A stretch of 64,000 bases of DNA from Desulfovibrio sp. (GTDB taxonomy: Bacteria; Desulfobacterota; Desulfovibrionia; Desulfovibrionales; Desulfovibrionaceae). The notes below the pieces were generated by a model that was not told the DNA's origin, searched no databases, and saw nothing but the letters and a program-made list of their open reading frames with translations. The translations under genes were made by a program, and so were the position numbers. Of the stretch, positions 24,316 through 33,165 are shown piece after piece. Each line of letters opens with the position of its first letter. Positions within the stretch are counted from its first letter, which is position 1. The stretch covers positions 1-64,000 of the forward strand of contig JAITSV010000058.1 in NCBI GenBank assembly GCA_031287575.1. Reading direction: 5' to 3'.

Positions 24316-24406
24316 ACTCACGGAAATCATTCGGGCGCGGTTCTTGCAATATATCCGGTCACAAGCGGCAACCGGTAATATGTGCCACCGCCCAGAGGGT
24401 GACATC

Positions 24407-25234
24407 ATGGATCGAGTCCTGTTGATCGACGACGACAAGGAACTCTGCGCATTACTGACCGAATATCTCGCTCCCGAGGGGCTTGCCGTTGAACCCTGCC
24501 ACACCGGTGGACAGGGATTGGCGCGCGCCTTGTCGGGCGACTACGACGCGGCCCTGCTGGACGTGGCCCTGCCCGACACCAGCGGCTTCGACGTGCTCGG
24601 CACCATCCGTTCCCGTTCGGCCTTGCCCGTGCTCATGTTGACCGGGCGCGGCGACGACGTGGACCGCATCGTGGGGCTGGAGATGGGCGCGGACGACTAC
24701 GTTCCCAAACCTTTCGTACCACGCGAACTGCTGGCGCGCCTGCGCGCCGTGCTGCGCCGCACCCGCGTTCATGGAATGGGGGGAATGGCGGGAGCAGGGG
24801 CCAGCGCGGGCACCGGCGGCATTGGCTGCGTGGGCGGCGTGGGACCGTACCGCAAGCGCAACCTGTCCTTCGGGGGGGTTACCGTGGACCGTTCGGCCCG
24901 CACGGCCCTGCGCGACGGCGCGCCCCTGCCCCTGACCCCCGTGGAGTACGCCATCCTGGTGCTGCTGCTGGAGGCCGAAGGCGCCACCGTCGCGCGCGAG
25001 GACATCTCGCGCGGGGTGCTGGGACGCGAAATACTGCCCTTCGACAGGTCCATCGACGTGCACGTCAGCAACCTGCGCAAGAAGCTGGGCCCCTGCGACG
25101 ACGGCCAGCCCCGCGTGGGCACGGTGCGCGGGACGGGGTACTACTTCCGCGTTTCCCCCACGGAATCGACCTTCGGCGGGCAGGACGCGGCGGAACCGCG
25201 CCTCGGGACGGGGCATGAGAACGTGGCCGGTTAG
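24407..25234 (+). CDS. OmpR-family response regulator (CpxR-like)
   Basis: This 275-residue regulator has a receiver domain (1-115, phospho-acceptor Asp52 in ALLDVALPD, Lys in ADDYVPKPF) and a winged-helix DNA-binding domain (about 165-255: PLTPVEYAILVLLL, RSIDVHVSNLRKKLG, GTVRGTGYYF). The linker is unusually rich in Gly, Ala and Met (about 120-150). Start ATG 24407 follows GAGGGTG. It overlaps the sensor kinase gene by 20 bases, so the two form one operon. A CpxR-type box lies upstream. An envelope-stress role is likely by analogy to CpxRA, but not proven. Confidence 0.9.
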   Translation: MDRVLLIDDDKELCALLTEYLAPEGLAVEPCHTGGQGLARALSGDYDAALLDVALPDTSGFDVLGTIRSRSALPVLMLTGRGDDVDRIVGLEMGADDYVPKPFVPRELLARLRAVLRRTRVHGMGGMAGAGASAGTGGIGCVGGVGPYRKRNLSFGGVTVDRSARTALRDGAPLPLTPVEYAILVLLLEAEGATVAREDISRGVLGREILPFDRSIDVHVSNLRKKLGPCDDGQPRVGTVRGTGYYFRVSPTESTFGGQDAAEPRLGTGHENVAG

Positions 25235-26966
25235 GCTGCTGGTGCTGCTGCTGGTCGGCTGCGGCATCTTCACCCTGGGCACCTTCGTCCGCTTCCGGCT
25301 GGAAGACCGCCCCAAGCGCGGCCCCTTCGAAATGAACGCCGTGCTGCTGGACCTGCTGGGCGACCGCGTTGCCGAGTACCTGGCCGAAGGCCGCACGGAC
25401 AAGCTGGCCGCCCTGCTGGACACGCTGCGCAAGCGCGGCGTGCGCGTGGTGGTGCACGACGCCGGATTGCAACCGCTGGCCGACAACGGCCCGGTGGTGC
25501 CGGTGCCCTTTGGTCCGCCGCCCTTTCCGGAGGACATGCCCGGCAAAAACTCCGAACCCGGCAAGGATCCCTCCGGCTTCCATGCCGGAAATGCGAACAC
25601 ACCCGACGCCTGGGCCACGCCCGACGCTCCGGACGCGGGTGGCATCTCCGCCGTTTCCGCCACGCCCGCCGATCACCCCGTGGGGCCACCCCCGCAAAGG
25701 CCCTGGGCGCAACGCATACTGGCCGCGCTGGAAGGGCGCATCCCGTCCGGCCCCCCACCCACGGGCCCCCGCCCCGCCCCCGTGTCGCAATCGCCGGAAA
25801 CGGAAGCCGCCATTCAGGTCGAAGCCCGCGAGCTGGCCGAGGACGCGCGCGACACGGGCATCACGCAACTCGACTTCCCTCCGCCGTTCACCTTCCGGCC
25901 CGTGGTCCTGATGGCCGATCCCATCGACCTGCCCGGCGGCGGTCACGGGGTGCTCACCCTGCGCAAGGACATGCCCACCCCGCCGGACATGCACCTGCCG
26001 CCCTTCGTGCTGCCCCTGGCCGTGGCCATGGTGCTGGCGGGGGGCGTGCTGCACCTGCTGCTGCGCCAGACCAGCAGGCCCATAGGCGAGGTGGGCAGCG
26101 CGCTGCAACGCTTTGCCCGGGGCGACCTGCAAGCGCGCGTCACTGGCGACGTGGCCACGCACGGCACCGAACTGGCCCGCCTGGCCCGCGACTTCAACAC
26201 CATGGCCGAGCGGACCGAAGAACTGCTGCAAACCCAGCGCCGCCTGCTGCACGACGTGTCGCACGAGATGCGCTCGCCCCTGTCGCGCGTGGCGCTGGCC
26301 CTGGAAATGGCCTCGCGCACCGTCTCGCCCGAATCGCAGCGTTTTCTGGAACGCATTCGCCGTGATGCGGAGCGCCTTTCGACCCTCAGCGCGCATCTGC
26401 TGGCCACCGGGCACCTGGATCACCAGAAGGAGGACGAACCGCCCGCCTGGTTCGACCTGGAAGCGATGCTGACGCAACTGGCGGACGAAACCGACTTCCA
26501 GGCCCGCGCGGACCGCAAGCGGGTGGAACTGCGCGTGGACGACCCGTGCCTGGCCTTCCACGGCATGCGCGAAATGCTGTACGGCGCGCTGGACAACGTG
26601 GTGCAGAACGCCCTGAAGTTCTCACCGCCGGGCACGCAGGTGACCGTGGCCCTGTCCTGCACGGCGGGCCGGGCGGAACCGCCCGGCGGCCCCGATGACG
26701 CATGCCGGGAAGCCGGGGTCGACAACGGTTCCGGGCCGGAACGCTGGGTGGTCATTTCCATCCGGGACCAGGGTCCGGGCGTGCCCGACGCCGACCTGCC
26801 CATGCTCTTCGTGCCATTCTTCCGGGCGGGCAATGCCTCGCGCGGCACGGGCACCGGGCTTGGCCTGGCCATCGCCCAGCGCGCCGTGGAACTGCATGGC
26901 GGCACCATCACCGCCGAAAACCTGCCCAAGGGCGGGTTGCTGGTCACCATCCGCCTGCCGGCGTAG
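25215..26966 (+). CDS. Sensor histidine kinase (CpxA-like)
   Basis: This 583-residue inner-membrane kinase has TM1 at about 6-26, a long Pro-rich periplasmic part (about 27-260) and TM2 at about 262-284. HAMP follows (RPIGEVGSALQRFARGDLQA), then the dimerisation/phosphotransfer domain with His350 (LLHDVSHEMRSPLSRV) and an ATPase domain (GALDNVVQNALKFSPPGTQV, RDQGPGVP, GTGTGLGLAIAQ). The periplasmic part is larger and richer in Pro/Ala/Gly than in E. coli CpxA (457 residues). A 25-residue insertion lies inside the ATPase domain between the N box and RDQGPGVP. It is translated with the overlapping response regulator, which is its likely partner. Confidence 0.9.
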   Translation: MRTWPVRLLVLLLVGCGIFTLGTFVRFRLEDRPKRGPFEMNAVLLDLLGDRVAEYLAEGRTDKLAALLDTLRKRGVRVVVHDAGLQPLADNGPVVPVPFGPPPFPEDMPGKNSEPGKDPSGFHAGNANTPDAWATPDAPDAGGISAVSATPADHPVGPPPQRPWAQRILAALEGRIPSGPPPTGPRPAPVSQSPETEAAIQVEARELAEDARDTGITQLDFPPPFTFRPVVLMADPIDLPGGGHGVLTLRKDMPTPPDMHLPPFVLPLAVAMVLAGGVLHLLLRQTSRPIGEVGSALQRFARGDLQARVTGDVATHGTELARLARDFNTMAERTEELLQTQRRLLHDVSHEMRSPLSRVALALEMASRTVSPESQRFLERIRRDAERLSTLSAHLLATGHLDHQKEDEPPAWFDLEAMLTQLADETDFQARADRKRVELRVDDPCLAFHGMREMLYGALDNVVQNALKFSPPGTQVTVALSCTAGRAEPPGGPDDACREAGVDNGSGPERWVVISIRDQGPGVPDADLPMLFVPFFRAGNASRGTGTGLGLAIAQRAVELHGGTITAENLPKGGLLVTIRLPA

Positions 26967-27319
26967 CGGTTCTTTCCCCCCATCCTCCTTCGGTCCGTCG
27001 GCTTCGCGGGTCCAGGGCTCACCCTCCCGCCGGTCTCTTTCCCGCACTCGCGGCGCGACCGTGCCGCACGCCGCGCGATCGTGCCCGGCGCCCCAGCACG
27101 ACCCGCATGCCCGGCCACGCCCCGCCCAGCCGGTCACGCCCTGCCCCCACGAGCAACCGCCGCCAGCCGCCTTTCCTTCGGAAAGCAAAACCGCCCCGCA
27201 CGGCAAGGTGCGGGGCGGGCAAAGGCAGGCAAATTTTGCCGGACAGTGTCTTTACGTTTCTTTACTAGGTCGAAACTGCCCGACCGGTCCGACAACCGCG
27301 CCTGCCCGAGGCACCGCCA
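26967..27319. other. Gap between kinase and EF-hand gene with hairpin and second TTTAC box
   Basis: No gene is visible in 353 bases. A hairpin CGCCCCGCAC (27192-27201)/GTGCGGGGCG (27208-27217) is followed on the minus strand by GGTTTTGC, so it may end the EF-hand transcript. TTTAC-GTTTC-TTTAC (27251-27265) repeats the CpxR-like box seen before the response regulator, here downstream of both convergent genes. Confidence 0.55.
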
Positions 27320-27718
27320 TCACGACGGCTGGCCGGTCCGCCGGTCCTGGTTGGCCTGGCGCCGTTCGCGGGCAAAGCGCAGCAACTCGGCCTTGCTCAA
27401 CCTGCCGTCGCCGTTGGTGTCGATGGCGGTGAACTCGCGGGACACCACGGGCAAACCGGTTTCGGGATGGGCGGCCTCCTCGCGGGTCAGGCTGCCGTCA
27501 TGGTCGCGGTCGGCCAGTTCGAAACGACGGGACTGTTCCCTCCGCGCGGAGGCGGAACCCGGCGTGGGCGAAGACCTTTCCTCCTTCGCCGGAAGCGCAC
27601 CGCCGGGGGCGGTGGCTCCATCATCAGCCGCCACGGCCGTGAATTCCGTATGCAGCAGCAGACCGCAGAACAGGGCGGTGATCAGGGGAATGCGTGAAGG
27701 AACGCGGGACTCTTTCAT
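27320..27718 (-). CDS. Exported EF-hand protein
   Basis: This 132-residue protein has a signal peptide (about 1-32, cleavage near AVAADDG). Two EF-hand loops follow, with DRDHDGSLTREE and DTNGDGRLSKAE, so it should bind Ca2+ in the periplasm. The part before the loops is a low-complexity Ala/Pro/Glu linker. AGGAG precedes ATG 27718 with eight-base spacing. It follows the NodT-type channel gene by 63 bases on the same strand and converges with the CpxRA-like pair. It may be the last gene of the exporter operon, or a target or modulator of the sensor kinase. Confidence 0.8.
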   Translation of the reverse strand: MKESRVPSRIPLITALFCGLLLHTEFTAVAADDGATAPGGALPAKEERSSPTPGSASARREQSRRFELADRDHDGSLTREEAAHPETGLPVVSREFTAIDTNGDGRLSKAELLRFARERRQANQDRRTGQPS

Positions 27719-27781
27719 GGCAGGTGCTCCTGGGGCGCGCCACGCCGGAGTATTCCGCGCGGGCGCCATGGGTCGTCTTGG

Positions 27782-29398
27782 TTATGATGCGCCGGCCCCG
27801 GGGCCATTCGCGCTGGCGGACGGCGATGCGGGCCGTGGGGCGGGCTCTGCGCCGGAAACGGCGTCCTGCTCCTCGCCCGTGGGCACGGCCCAGCCGCCGC
27901 CCAGCGCCCGGTACAGGGTGATGGCGCGGGTGGCCAGCACCGCCCGCGCCCGCACGTGGGTCAGGGCGGCGGTGGACAGTTCGCGCTCGGCGTCGGCCAC
28001 GTCCAGAAAGTCGGTCAGTCCCGCCCGGTAGCGGTCCCAGGCAAGGACGAGGGCGGTGCGGTCCGCCTCCAGCACGGCGGCCAGGTCGGGCAGCCTGCGT
28101 TGCTGGCGGTCCACGGCGTACAGGGCGGCTTCCGCCTCCTCCACCGCCGTGCGGGCCGTGGACAGGTAGGTCAGGGCGGCCTGCTCGCGTTTGGCGTCGG
28201 CCTGCTCGATGCGCGCGGTGGTGGCCCCGGAATCGAACAGGGTCAACCCCAGCGCCGGGGCCACGGACCACACCCCGCTGCCCGAAGACAGCAGCCTGTT
28301 CATCGTGGATGCCTGCGAACCCAGTGAAGCAGACAGGCTGAGCGTGGGCCAGCGTTCCGCCGTGGTGGCGGCAAGATCCTCCGCCGCCGATGCCAGGGAA
28401 CGCTCCGCCGCGCGGATGTCCGGGCGGCGCAGCAGCAGGTCGGCGGGCAGGCCCACGGGCACCTGCCGCGCGGGCACCGGAATGGGCGCGGCCGCCTCCA
28501 GCACGGGGCGCAGTTCGCCGGGTGCGGCGCCCGTCAGGCGTTCCAGGCGGGCCAGGGCCGCCCAGGCGTTGTTTTCGTAGTCGGCGGCGTCGGCCTGCGC
28601 GGAATGCCACAGCGCGGCGGCCTGGGCCACGTCGATGTCCCCGGCAAGGCCCGCATCGCGCCGGTCGGTGACCAGGGCCAGGGTTTCGGCCCGGCTGGCC
28701 GCGATGGTGCGGGTCAGGTCCAGTTCGTTCTGGGCCTGGCGCAGGGTGACGTATTGGGTGGCCACCTCCGCCAGCAGGGTGACCAGAGTGTCGCGCCGGT
28801 CTTCTTCCGCAGCCTGGGCATCGGCCACGCGGGCCTCGCGGGTGGCGCGCAGCCGCCCGAACAGGTCGATTTCCCAGGCCATGTCCAGGCCCGTGGCGTA
28901 TACGTTGCCATCGCGCGAGCCGGTGGACTGCGCCTCGCCCGTGCCGGAACGGCTGCGGGTGCCGGAGGCGGAACCGGTAACCGTGGGACCAAGGTTGGCC
29001 CCGGCCTCGCGCGCGGCGGCACGGGCCTCGCGCACCTTTTCGGCGGCAATGCGCACGTCGAAGTTGGCGGCGGCGGCACGGTCCAGCAGGCCATCCAGTA
29101 CCGGGTCGCCGAAGGTGCCCCACCAGCGGGTCAGGGTCACGCCGGAGTGCACGGCTTGCGTGCCCCCATCGGTGGCGGAAGACAGACCGGACGCCTCCGC
29201 GCTCCACGCGGCGGGCATGCCGGGGCGGGGTGTGGCGGTCGCGGCGGCGCAGCCCGCCGCCAGCACCGCGCACAGCAGTATCCACGGCAGAACGCATGAT
29301 CGGCCCGGCATGCGACGGGACCACGAAAGCCGGATATCCGCCGGGCGCGGGGGATCCCCTGCCGCTCCCCGGCACCGGAAACGGAACGGCGCGGTCAT
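27782..29398 (-). CDS. NodT/TolC-type outer membrane efflux lipoprotein
   Basis: This protein of up to 538 residues is an outer membrane channel of the RND/NodT family. It has a lipobox (LLCAVLAAGC) for lipid anchoring, then two repeats of the outer membrane efflux fold (RWWGTFGDPVLDGLL, LPADLLLRRPDIRAAERSLA, YLSTARTAVEEAEAALYAV). The start at 29398 lies in an ATGA overlap with the adaptor gene. The Met at 29311, 29 codons later, gives a more usual signal peptide but has no ribosome site. It would form the exit duct of the exporter encoded next to it. A Pro/Ala-rich tail of 40 residues follows the domain. Confidence 0.88.
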   Translation of the reverse strand: MTAPFRFRCRGAAGDPPRPADIRLSWSRRMPGRSCVLPWILLCAVLAAGCAAATATPRPGMPAAWSAEASGLSSATDGGTQAVHSGVTLTRWWGTFGDPVLDGLLDRAAAANFDVRIAAEKVREARAAAREAGANLGPTVTGSASGTRSRSGTGEAQSTGSRDGNVYATGLDMAWEIDLFGRLRATREARVADAQAAEEDRRDTLVTLLAEVATQYVTLRQAQNELDLTRTIAASRAETLALVTDRRDAGLAGDIDVAQAAALWHSAQADAADYENNAWAALARLERLTGAAPGELRPVLEAAAPIPVPARQVPVGLPADLLLRRPDIRAAERSLASAAEDLAATTAERWPTLSLSASLGSQASTMNRLLSSGSGVWSVAPALGLTLFDSGATTARIEQADAKREQAALTYLSTARTAVEEAEAALYAVDRQQRRLPDLAAVLEADRTALVLAWDRYRAGLTDFLDVADAERELSTAALTHVRARAVLATRAITLYRALGGGWAVPTGEEQDAVSGAEPAPRPASPSASANGPGAGAS

Positions 29399-30546
29399 CC
29401 CCGCACCCCCGTGTCGGTCGCCTTCCGGGGGCTTGCCTTCTTGTTCAGATCGCGCACCGGCACCACCACTTCGGGCATCGTATCCCCGGCGGCAGACCGC
29501 TCCACAGCCACGGCATCCGCCCCATCGGCGCGGGCCGTCGCGCCTGGCGCGCTGCCCCACATGCTGGCCGTGCCGCCCGTTGCCGGGTTGTTCCCTGTAG
29601 GGCGACCGGTGTCGTCGAAATACACGTCCACCTGCTGGCCCACGTAGGCGGGCATGTCCTTGGCGTCGAAGGCGTACAGCACCTGCAACACGCGGATGTC
29701 CACGCGCTCGGTGGTGTCGCCGGTCAGGGAAGTCTTGGGCAGCACGTAGGGCTCCACCCGCACGAAGCGCAGCGGCGTGGAGAAATCGCGGTTGCCGCGC
29801 AGGAACACCGTGGCGGGCATGCCCGCGCGGTAGCGCCAGGCGATGTTCTCGTCGATGTCCACCCGCACGTGCAGGCGGCTGACGTCGCCCAGCATGACCA
29901 GCGGCGAGTCGAGTACCCCGGCCGTGGCGTATTCGCCTTCGCTCACGTTCACCTGCAACACCATGGCATCCATGGGGGCGCGTACGCACAGCCGGTCCAG
30001 GTCCACCTCTATGGCGCGGGCCGACGCCTCGGCCTGGGCCGCATCCGCCGTGGCCGAAGCCAGTGCGGTGCGGGCGGCGTCCTCGGCGTAGCCGCGTTGG
30101 GCCGCCTCTTCCGCGCTCACGGCGCGCCCGTCGCGCAGGCTGCGCACGCGGGCGGCGTCGGCACGGGCCTTTTCCAGGGCCACGCGGGCCTCGGCCACCT
30201 TGGCGCGGGCCACCGCAAGGGCAGCCTTCTGCTGCGCCAGGGCCGCCTTGCGCTCGCGGTCGTCCAGCCGGAACAGCAGGTCGCCCTTCCTCACCGCGTC
30301 GCCCACGGTAACGGGAATCTCCACGATGACTCCGGACGTGGGCGTGGCCACGCCCACGTCGCGGCTGGCCGCCTCCACGATGCCGGAACCGCTGATGTAC
30401 GTTTCGTAGGGCGGCGCGGCCGGGTCGGCCACCGGAGGCACCGGGGCTGGCGGCGCCGACGCGCGCGAGGCGTACACGACGCCCGCGGCAAGGCCCGCAA
30501 GGGCCAGGGCGGGAAGGACGTAGGCAAGAATGATGTTGCGTCGCAT
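29395..30546 (-). CDS. HlyD/DevB-type periplasmic adaptor (membrane fusion protein)
   Basis: This 383-residue protein has an N-terminal membrane anchor (about 5-25), a biotinyl-lipoyl domain (SGVIVEIPVTVGDAVRKGD), an Ala/Arg/Glu-rich coiled coil (about 95-170) and a beta-barrel part (IDENIAWRYRAGMPATVFLR). It links an inner membrane ABC transporter with the outer membrane channel encoded directly after it. The C-terminal 55 residues are low complexity. The ribosome site is weak. A long inverted repeat lies between it and the ATPase gene upstream. Substrate unknown. Confidence 0.87.
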   Translation of the reverse strand: MRRNIILAYVLPALALAGLAAGVVYASRASAPPAPVPPVADPAAPPYETYISGSGIVEAASRDVGVATPTSGVIVEIPVTVGDAVRKGDLLFRLDDRERKAALAQQKAALAVARAKVAEARVALEKARADAARVRSLRDGRAVSAEEAAQRGYAEDAARTALASATADAAQAEASARAIEVDLDRLCVRAPMDAMVLQVNVSEGEYATAGVLDSPLVMLGDVSRLHVRVDIDENIAWRYRAGMPATVFLRGNRDFSTPLRFVRVEPYVLPKTSLTGDTTERVDIRVLQVLYAFDAKDMPAYVGQQVDVYFDDTGRPTGNNPATGGTASMWGSAPGATARADGADAVAVERSAAGDTMPEVVVPVRDLNKKASPRKATDTGVRG

Positions 30547-30634
30547 GGGTATCTCTGTCTGGGGGTATCGGGTCGCTCCGCATGTGAGACGGGCGGCCCC
30601 GTGGGTGTTCGGGAGAAGGGCTGGCGGCGGACTC

Positions 30635-30680
30635 CCCGTACGTTCAGGCGCGGCACCGAGCCCCGTCCTGAACGTACGGG
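30635..30680. repeat. 14-bp perfect inverted repeat between ATPase and adaptor genes
   Basis: CCCGTACGTTCAGG (30635-30648) and CCTGAACGTACGGG (30667-30680), with an 18-base spacer. There is no T-run on the minus strand, so it is not a classic terminator. It could be an mRNA processing or stabilising hairpin, or an operator for the adaptor and channel genes. Confidence 0.8.
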
Positions 30681-30692
30681 AAATACAGGAAG

Positions 30693-31616
30693 TCAGTCCG
30701 TGCAGCAGCCCGGAGTCCGCGCGGACGCGCCCGTGCCGTTCCCGCCGGGCGGGGTGCCGTATTCGGGGGGCCGGTTGTCATCGCTGCCAGCATCGGGCTC
30801 CGTGCCGGGTCCGCCACCGTGCATGCCCGCCGATTCCGGCAGCCCGGCCAACGCGCCGGGCGTGCCCACGCGGGTCACCCGGCCGTCGTCCAGTTCGGCG
30901 ATGCGGTCGGCAAATTCGAAGATGCGGGCATCGTGGGTGACGATGACCAGCGCCCGGCCATCCACGGTGCCCACCCGGCGCAGCAGTTCCATGACCCGCT
31001 GCCCGTTGGCGTGGTCCAGGGCGCTGGTGGGCTCGTCGCAGACGATCAACTGCGGCTGGTGCACCAGGGCGCGGGCAATGGCCACCCGCTGCTGCTGTCC
31101 GCCGGAAAGGTCGCCGGGGGCGGATTCCGTCTTGTCGCCAAGGCCCACCAGTTCCAGCGCGGCTTCCGCCTTGCGCATGGACTCGCGCAGCGGCGCGCCG
31201 CAGATGCGCAGCGGCACGGAAACGTTCTCCGCCGCCGTCAGGGCCGGGTTCAGGTTGTAGGCCTGGAACACGAAGCCGATGTTGCGGGCGCGAAAGGCCG
31301 CGCGGGGCCGGGGGGCCAGGGCGGTCATGTCCTGCCCCAGGATGCGGCAGCTGCCTTCCGTGGGGTCCAGAATGCCCGCCATGACCGAAATGAGCGTGGT
31401 CTTGCCGCAGCCGGAGGGGCCCACCAGCATCAGCAGTTCGCCGCGCTGCACGGTCAGGTCCACGCCGCGCAGGGCATGCACGGCGGTGGCCCCTTCTCCG
31501 TAGCGCTTGCGCAGTCCGGCGCAGACCACGGCGGGGTCGTCGGGCATACCGCCAGTGATGAAGGATCTGGCCGGGGTGACCACGCGGACCGGGGTATCCG
31601 TGTTTCTGTCCTGCAT
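30693..31616 (-). CDS. ABC transporter ATP-binding protein (LolD/MacB/DevA type)
   Basis: This 307-residue ATPase has Walker A GPSGCGKTT, Q-loop FVFQAYNLNP, signature LSGGQQQRVAIARAL, Walker B LIVCDEPTSALD and the switch His in IVTHDARIFEFAD. It belongs to the family that pairs with FtsX-type permeases. About 23 extra residues precede the core, and a Pro/Gly/Asp-rich tail of about 55 residues ends in GCCTD. The start at 31616 has AGGA upstream; Met at 31547 is an alternative. The permease gene lies 33 bases upstream. Confidence 0.92.
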   Translation of the reverse strand: MQDRNTDTPVRVVTPARSFITGGMPDDPAVVCAGLRKRYGEGATAVHALRGVDLTVQRGELLMLVGPSGCGKTTLISVMAGILDPTEGSCRILGQDMTALAPRPRAAFRARNIGFVFQAYNLNPALTAAENVSVPLRICGAPLRESMRKAEAALELVGLGDKTESAPGDLSGGQQQRVAIARALVHQPQLIVCDEPTSALDHANGQRVMELLRRVGTVDGRALVIVTHDARIFEFADRIAELDDGRVTRVGTPGALAGLPESAGMHGGGPGTEPDAGSDDNRPPEYGTPPGGNGTGASARTPGCCTD

Positions 31617-31649
31617 TGGTGCCGATTCCTGTTGCTGTTGCCCTGTTGC

Positions 31650-32798
31650 CTATTGCTTGAACACCACGGCCGGTTCCAGCCGCAGCACCTGGCGGATGCT
31701 CAGCGCCGCCGAAACCAGGGTGATGGACAGCACCGCGCCGCCGCCCACCGCCAGAATCAGCGGCGAAAGGCGCATGCCCATGGGGTCGCCGGGCAGGTTG
31801 CCCATGATCATGGCCATGCCCACCCCGATGCCGAAGCCGGTGCCCGCCACCAGCAGGGCCTGCGACAGGATCATCAGCAGCAGGGTGCGGTCGTCGGTGC
31901 CCATGGCCTTCAGCACGCCGAAGTGGCGCAAGGCGTCCTGGGTGAAGTTGTGGAACATCAACCCGGTGACCACCGCGCCGATGCAGAAACTCATGAGGAT
32001 GGTGGTGCCGAAGTGCATGATGATGGCCGTGCGCTTGACGAAGTGCCGCAACGTCCGCGCGCGGAAGTCGTCGGCGGTCAGGGCGGTGAGGCCCGTTTCC
32101 GACGCGATGCGCCCGGCGAGCGCGCGGTGGTCCTGCCCCGGCTGGGCCTTTACCAGCACGAAGGACATCACCTTGCGCTCGCTCTTGTTGAACACCTTCA
32201 CCCGTGAAAAGGTGGTGTAGAGGATGGGCTGCGACTGGAAGGTGGGGGTGGCGTTGGCAACCCCCACCACCACGGCGCGGCGGTCGTTGACCTCCAGCGC
32301 GTCGCCCACGCCCAGGGGGCGCAGGCCGTGGTCCGTCTGCACGGCCAGGCGGTTGGACGCGCCCTCGGCGTCCACCACCACGGCATCGCTCATGCGCAGG
32401 TCCGCCATGCTGCCGGAGCGCATGACACCCGGCGCGCCGATGAGCGACACGTCGTCCACGCCGATGAGCCCGCAGCCCACGGTATTGCCGTCGGGCAGGC
32501 GCACCTTCAGCTGGCCCTTGTGCAGGGGCACGGCCCATTCCACGCCGCTGACGCTGCGCACCAGCGACAGGCGCGTGTCGGGCATGGCTTTCGATTCCTC
32601 CACCGACTGGGCCTGGGGGTCCATGACCCAGATGTCGGCGATGGCTATGTCGTCGATGAGCCCGTAGGTACGGGTAAGGATGCTGGCGAACACGGCGGGC
32701 TGCTGGGTCATGATCAGCGAGGTGAAGGCCAGGCTCAGCACCATGCCGAGGTACTTGCCCCGATTGGCGAGCAGCATCTTGAGCGCGATCTGGTACAT
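31650..32798 (-). CDS. ABC transporter permease (DevC/FtsX type)
   Basis: This 382-residue inner membrane protein has one N-terminal helix (about 15-37), a periplasmic domain (about 40-260) and three C-terminal helices (about 265-375), the FtsX/MacB topology. Sequence such as MLLANRGKYLGMVLSLAFTS and a C-terminal RQVLRLEPAVVFKQ match DevC-type permeases. With the ATPase, adaptor and outer membrane channel it would make a tripartite exporter spanning both membranes. In cyanobacteria DevBCA exports glycolipid; the substrate here is unknown. It is the first gene of the minus-strand operon and is divergent from an OmpR-type pair. Confidence 0.88.
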   Translation of the reverse strand: MYQIALKMLLANRGKYLGMVLSLAFTSLIMTQQPAVFASILTRTYGLIDDIAIADIWVMDPQAQSVEESKAMPDTRLSLVRSVSGVEWAVPLHKGQLKVRLPDGNTVGCGLIGVDDVSLIGAPGVMRSGSMADLRMSDAVVVDAEGASNRLAVQTDHGLRPLGVGDALEVNDRRAVVVGVANATPTFQSQPILYTTFSRVKVFNKSERKVMSFVLVKAQPGQDHRALAGRIASETGLTALTADDFRARTLRHFVKRTAIIMHFGTTILMSFCIGAVVTGLMFHNFTQDALRHFGVLKAMGTDDRTLLLMILSQALLVAGTGFGIGVGMAMIMGNLPGDPMGMRLSPLILAVGGGAVLSITLVSAALSIRQVLRLEPAVVFKQ

Positions 32799-33041
32799 GC
32801 GGATTCCGGTGGCTGTTGGCGCCGCCCATTCCTGTCACAGGGGCGGAGGGGGAAACGGAAGGCCGCAGCGCCGACGTTGCAGCAGTGCCTGGCGGCCTGT
32901 GCCGGGACCATCCCGGCGGCCCGTGAAAGCAGGGGGGAGCGGGGAGAAAGAGGGAAAAACCGCCCGGCCCCCTTGCCGCCCCTGCGCAAAGGAACGGCGC
33001 GTGACCGGGGTTCTAGCCCCGCGGCGTAACCGGTGTATGTG

Positions 33042-33086
33042 TTGCCCGTTGCCGCTTCATTGCCGCAACAGGCAAAGTGTTGCCGC
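33042..33086. promoter_or_regulatory. TTGCCGC direct repeats (7-4-7 pattern) in a divergent promoter
   Basis: TTGCCGC occurs at 33049-33055, 33060-33066 and 33080-33086, with TTGCCC at 33042-33047. The first pair has the 7-4-7 spacing (11-bp period) of OmpR/PhoB-type operators. The region lies between the exporter permease (minus) and the response regulator (plus), so one regulator could control both. Confidence 0.65.
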
Positions 33087-33165
33087 GTATTGCGCCCCGC
33101 GCGGCGGAAACACTGTGTTGCAAAAAACCCGTGCACGGGGCACGGAGCGGCGCTATAGGAGGCCC

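Noticed and set aside
27782..30583. Single 933-codon frame spanning the channel and adaptor genes
   Set aside because: Only its C-terminal part is the NodT-type protein. The rest is an off-frame reading of the adaptor gene. There is no fusion.
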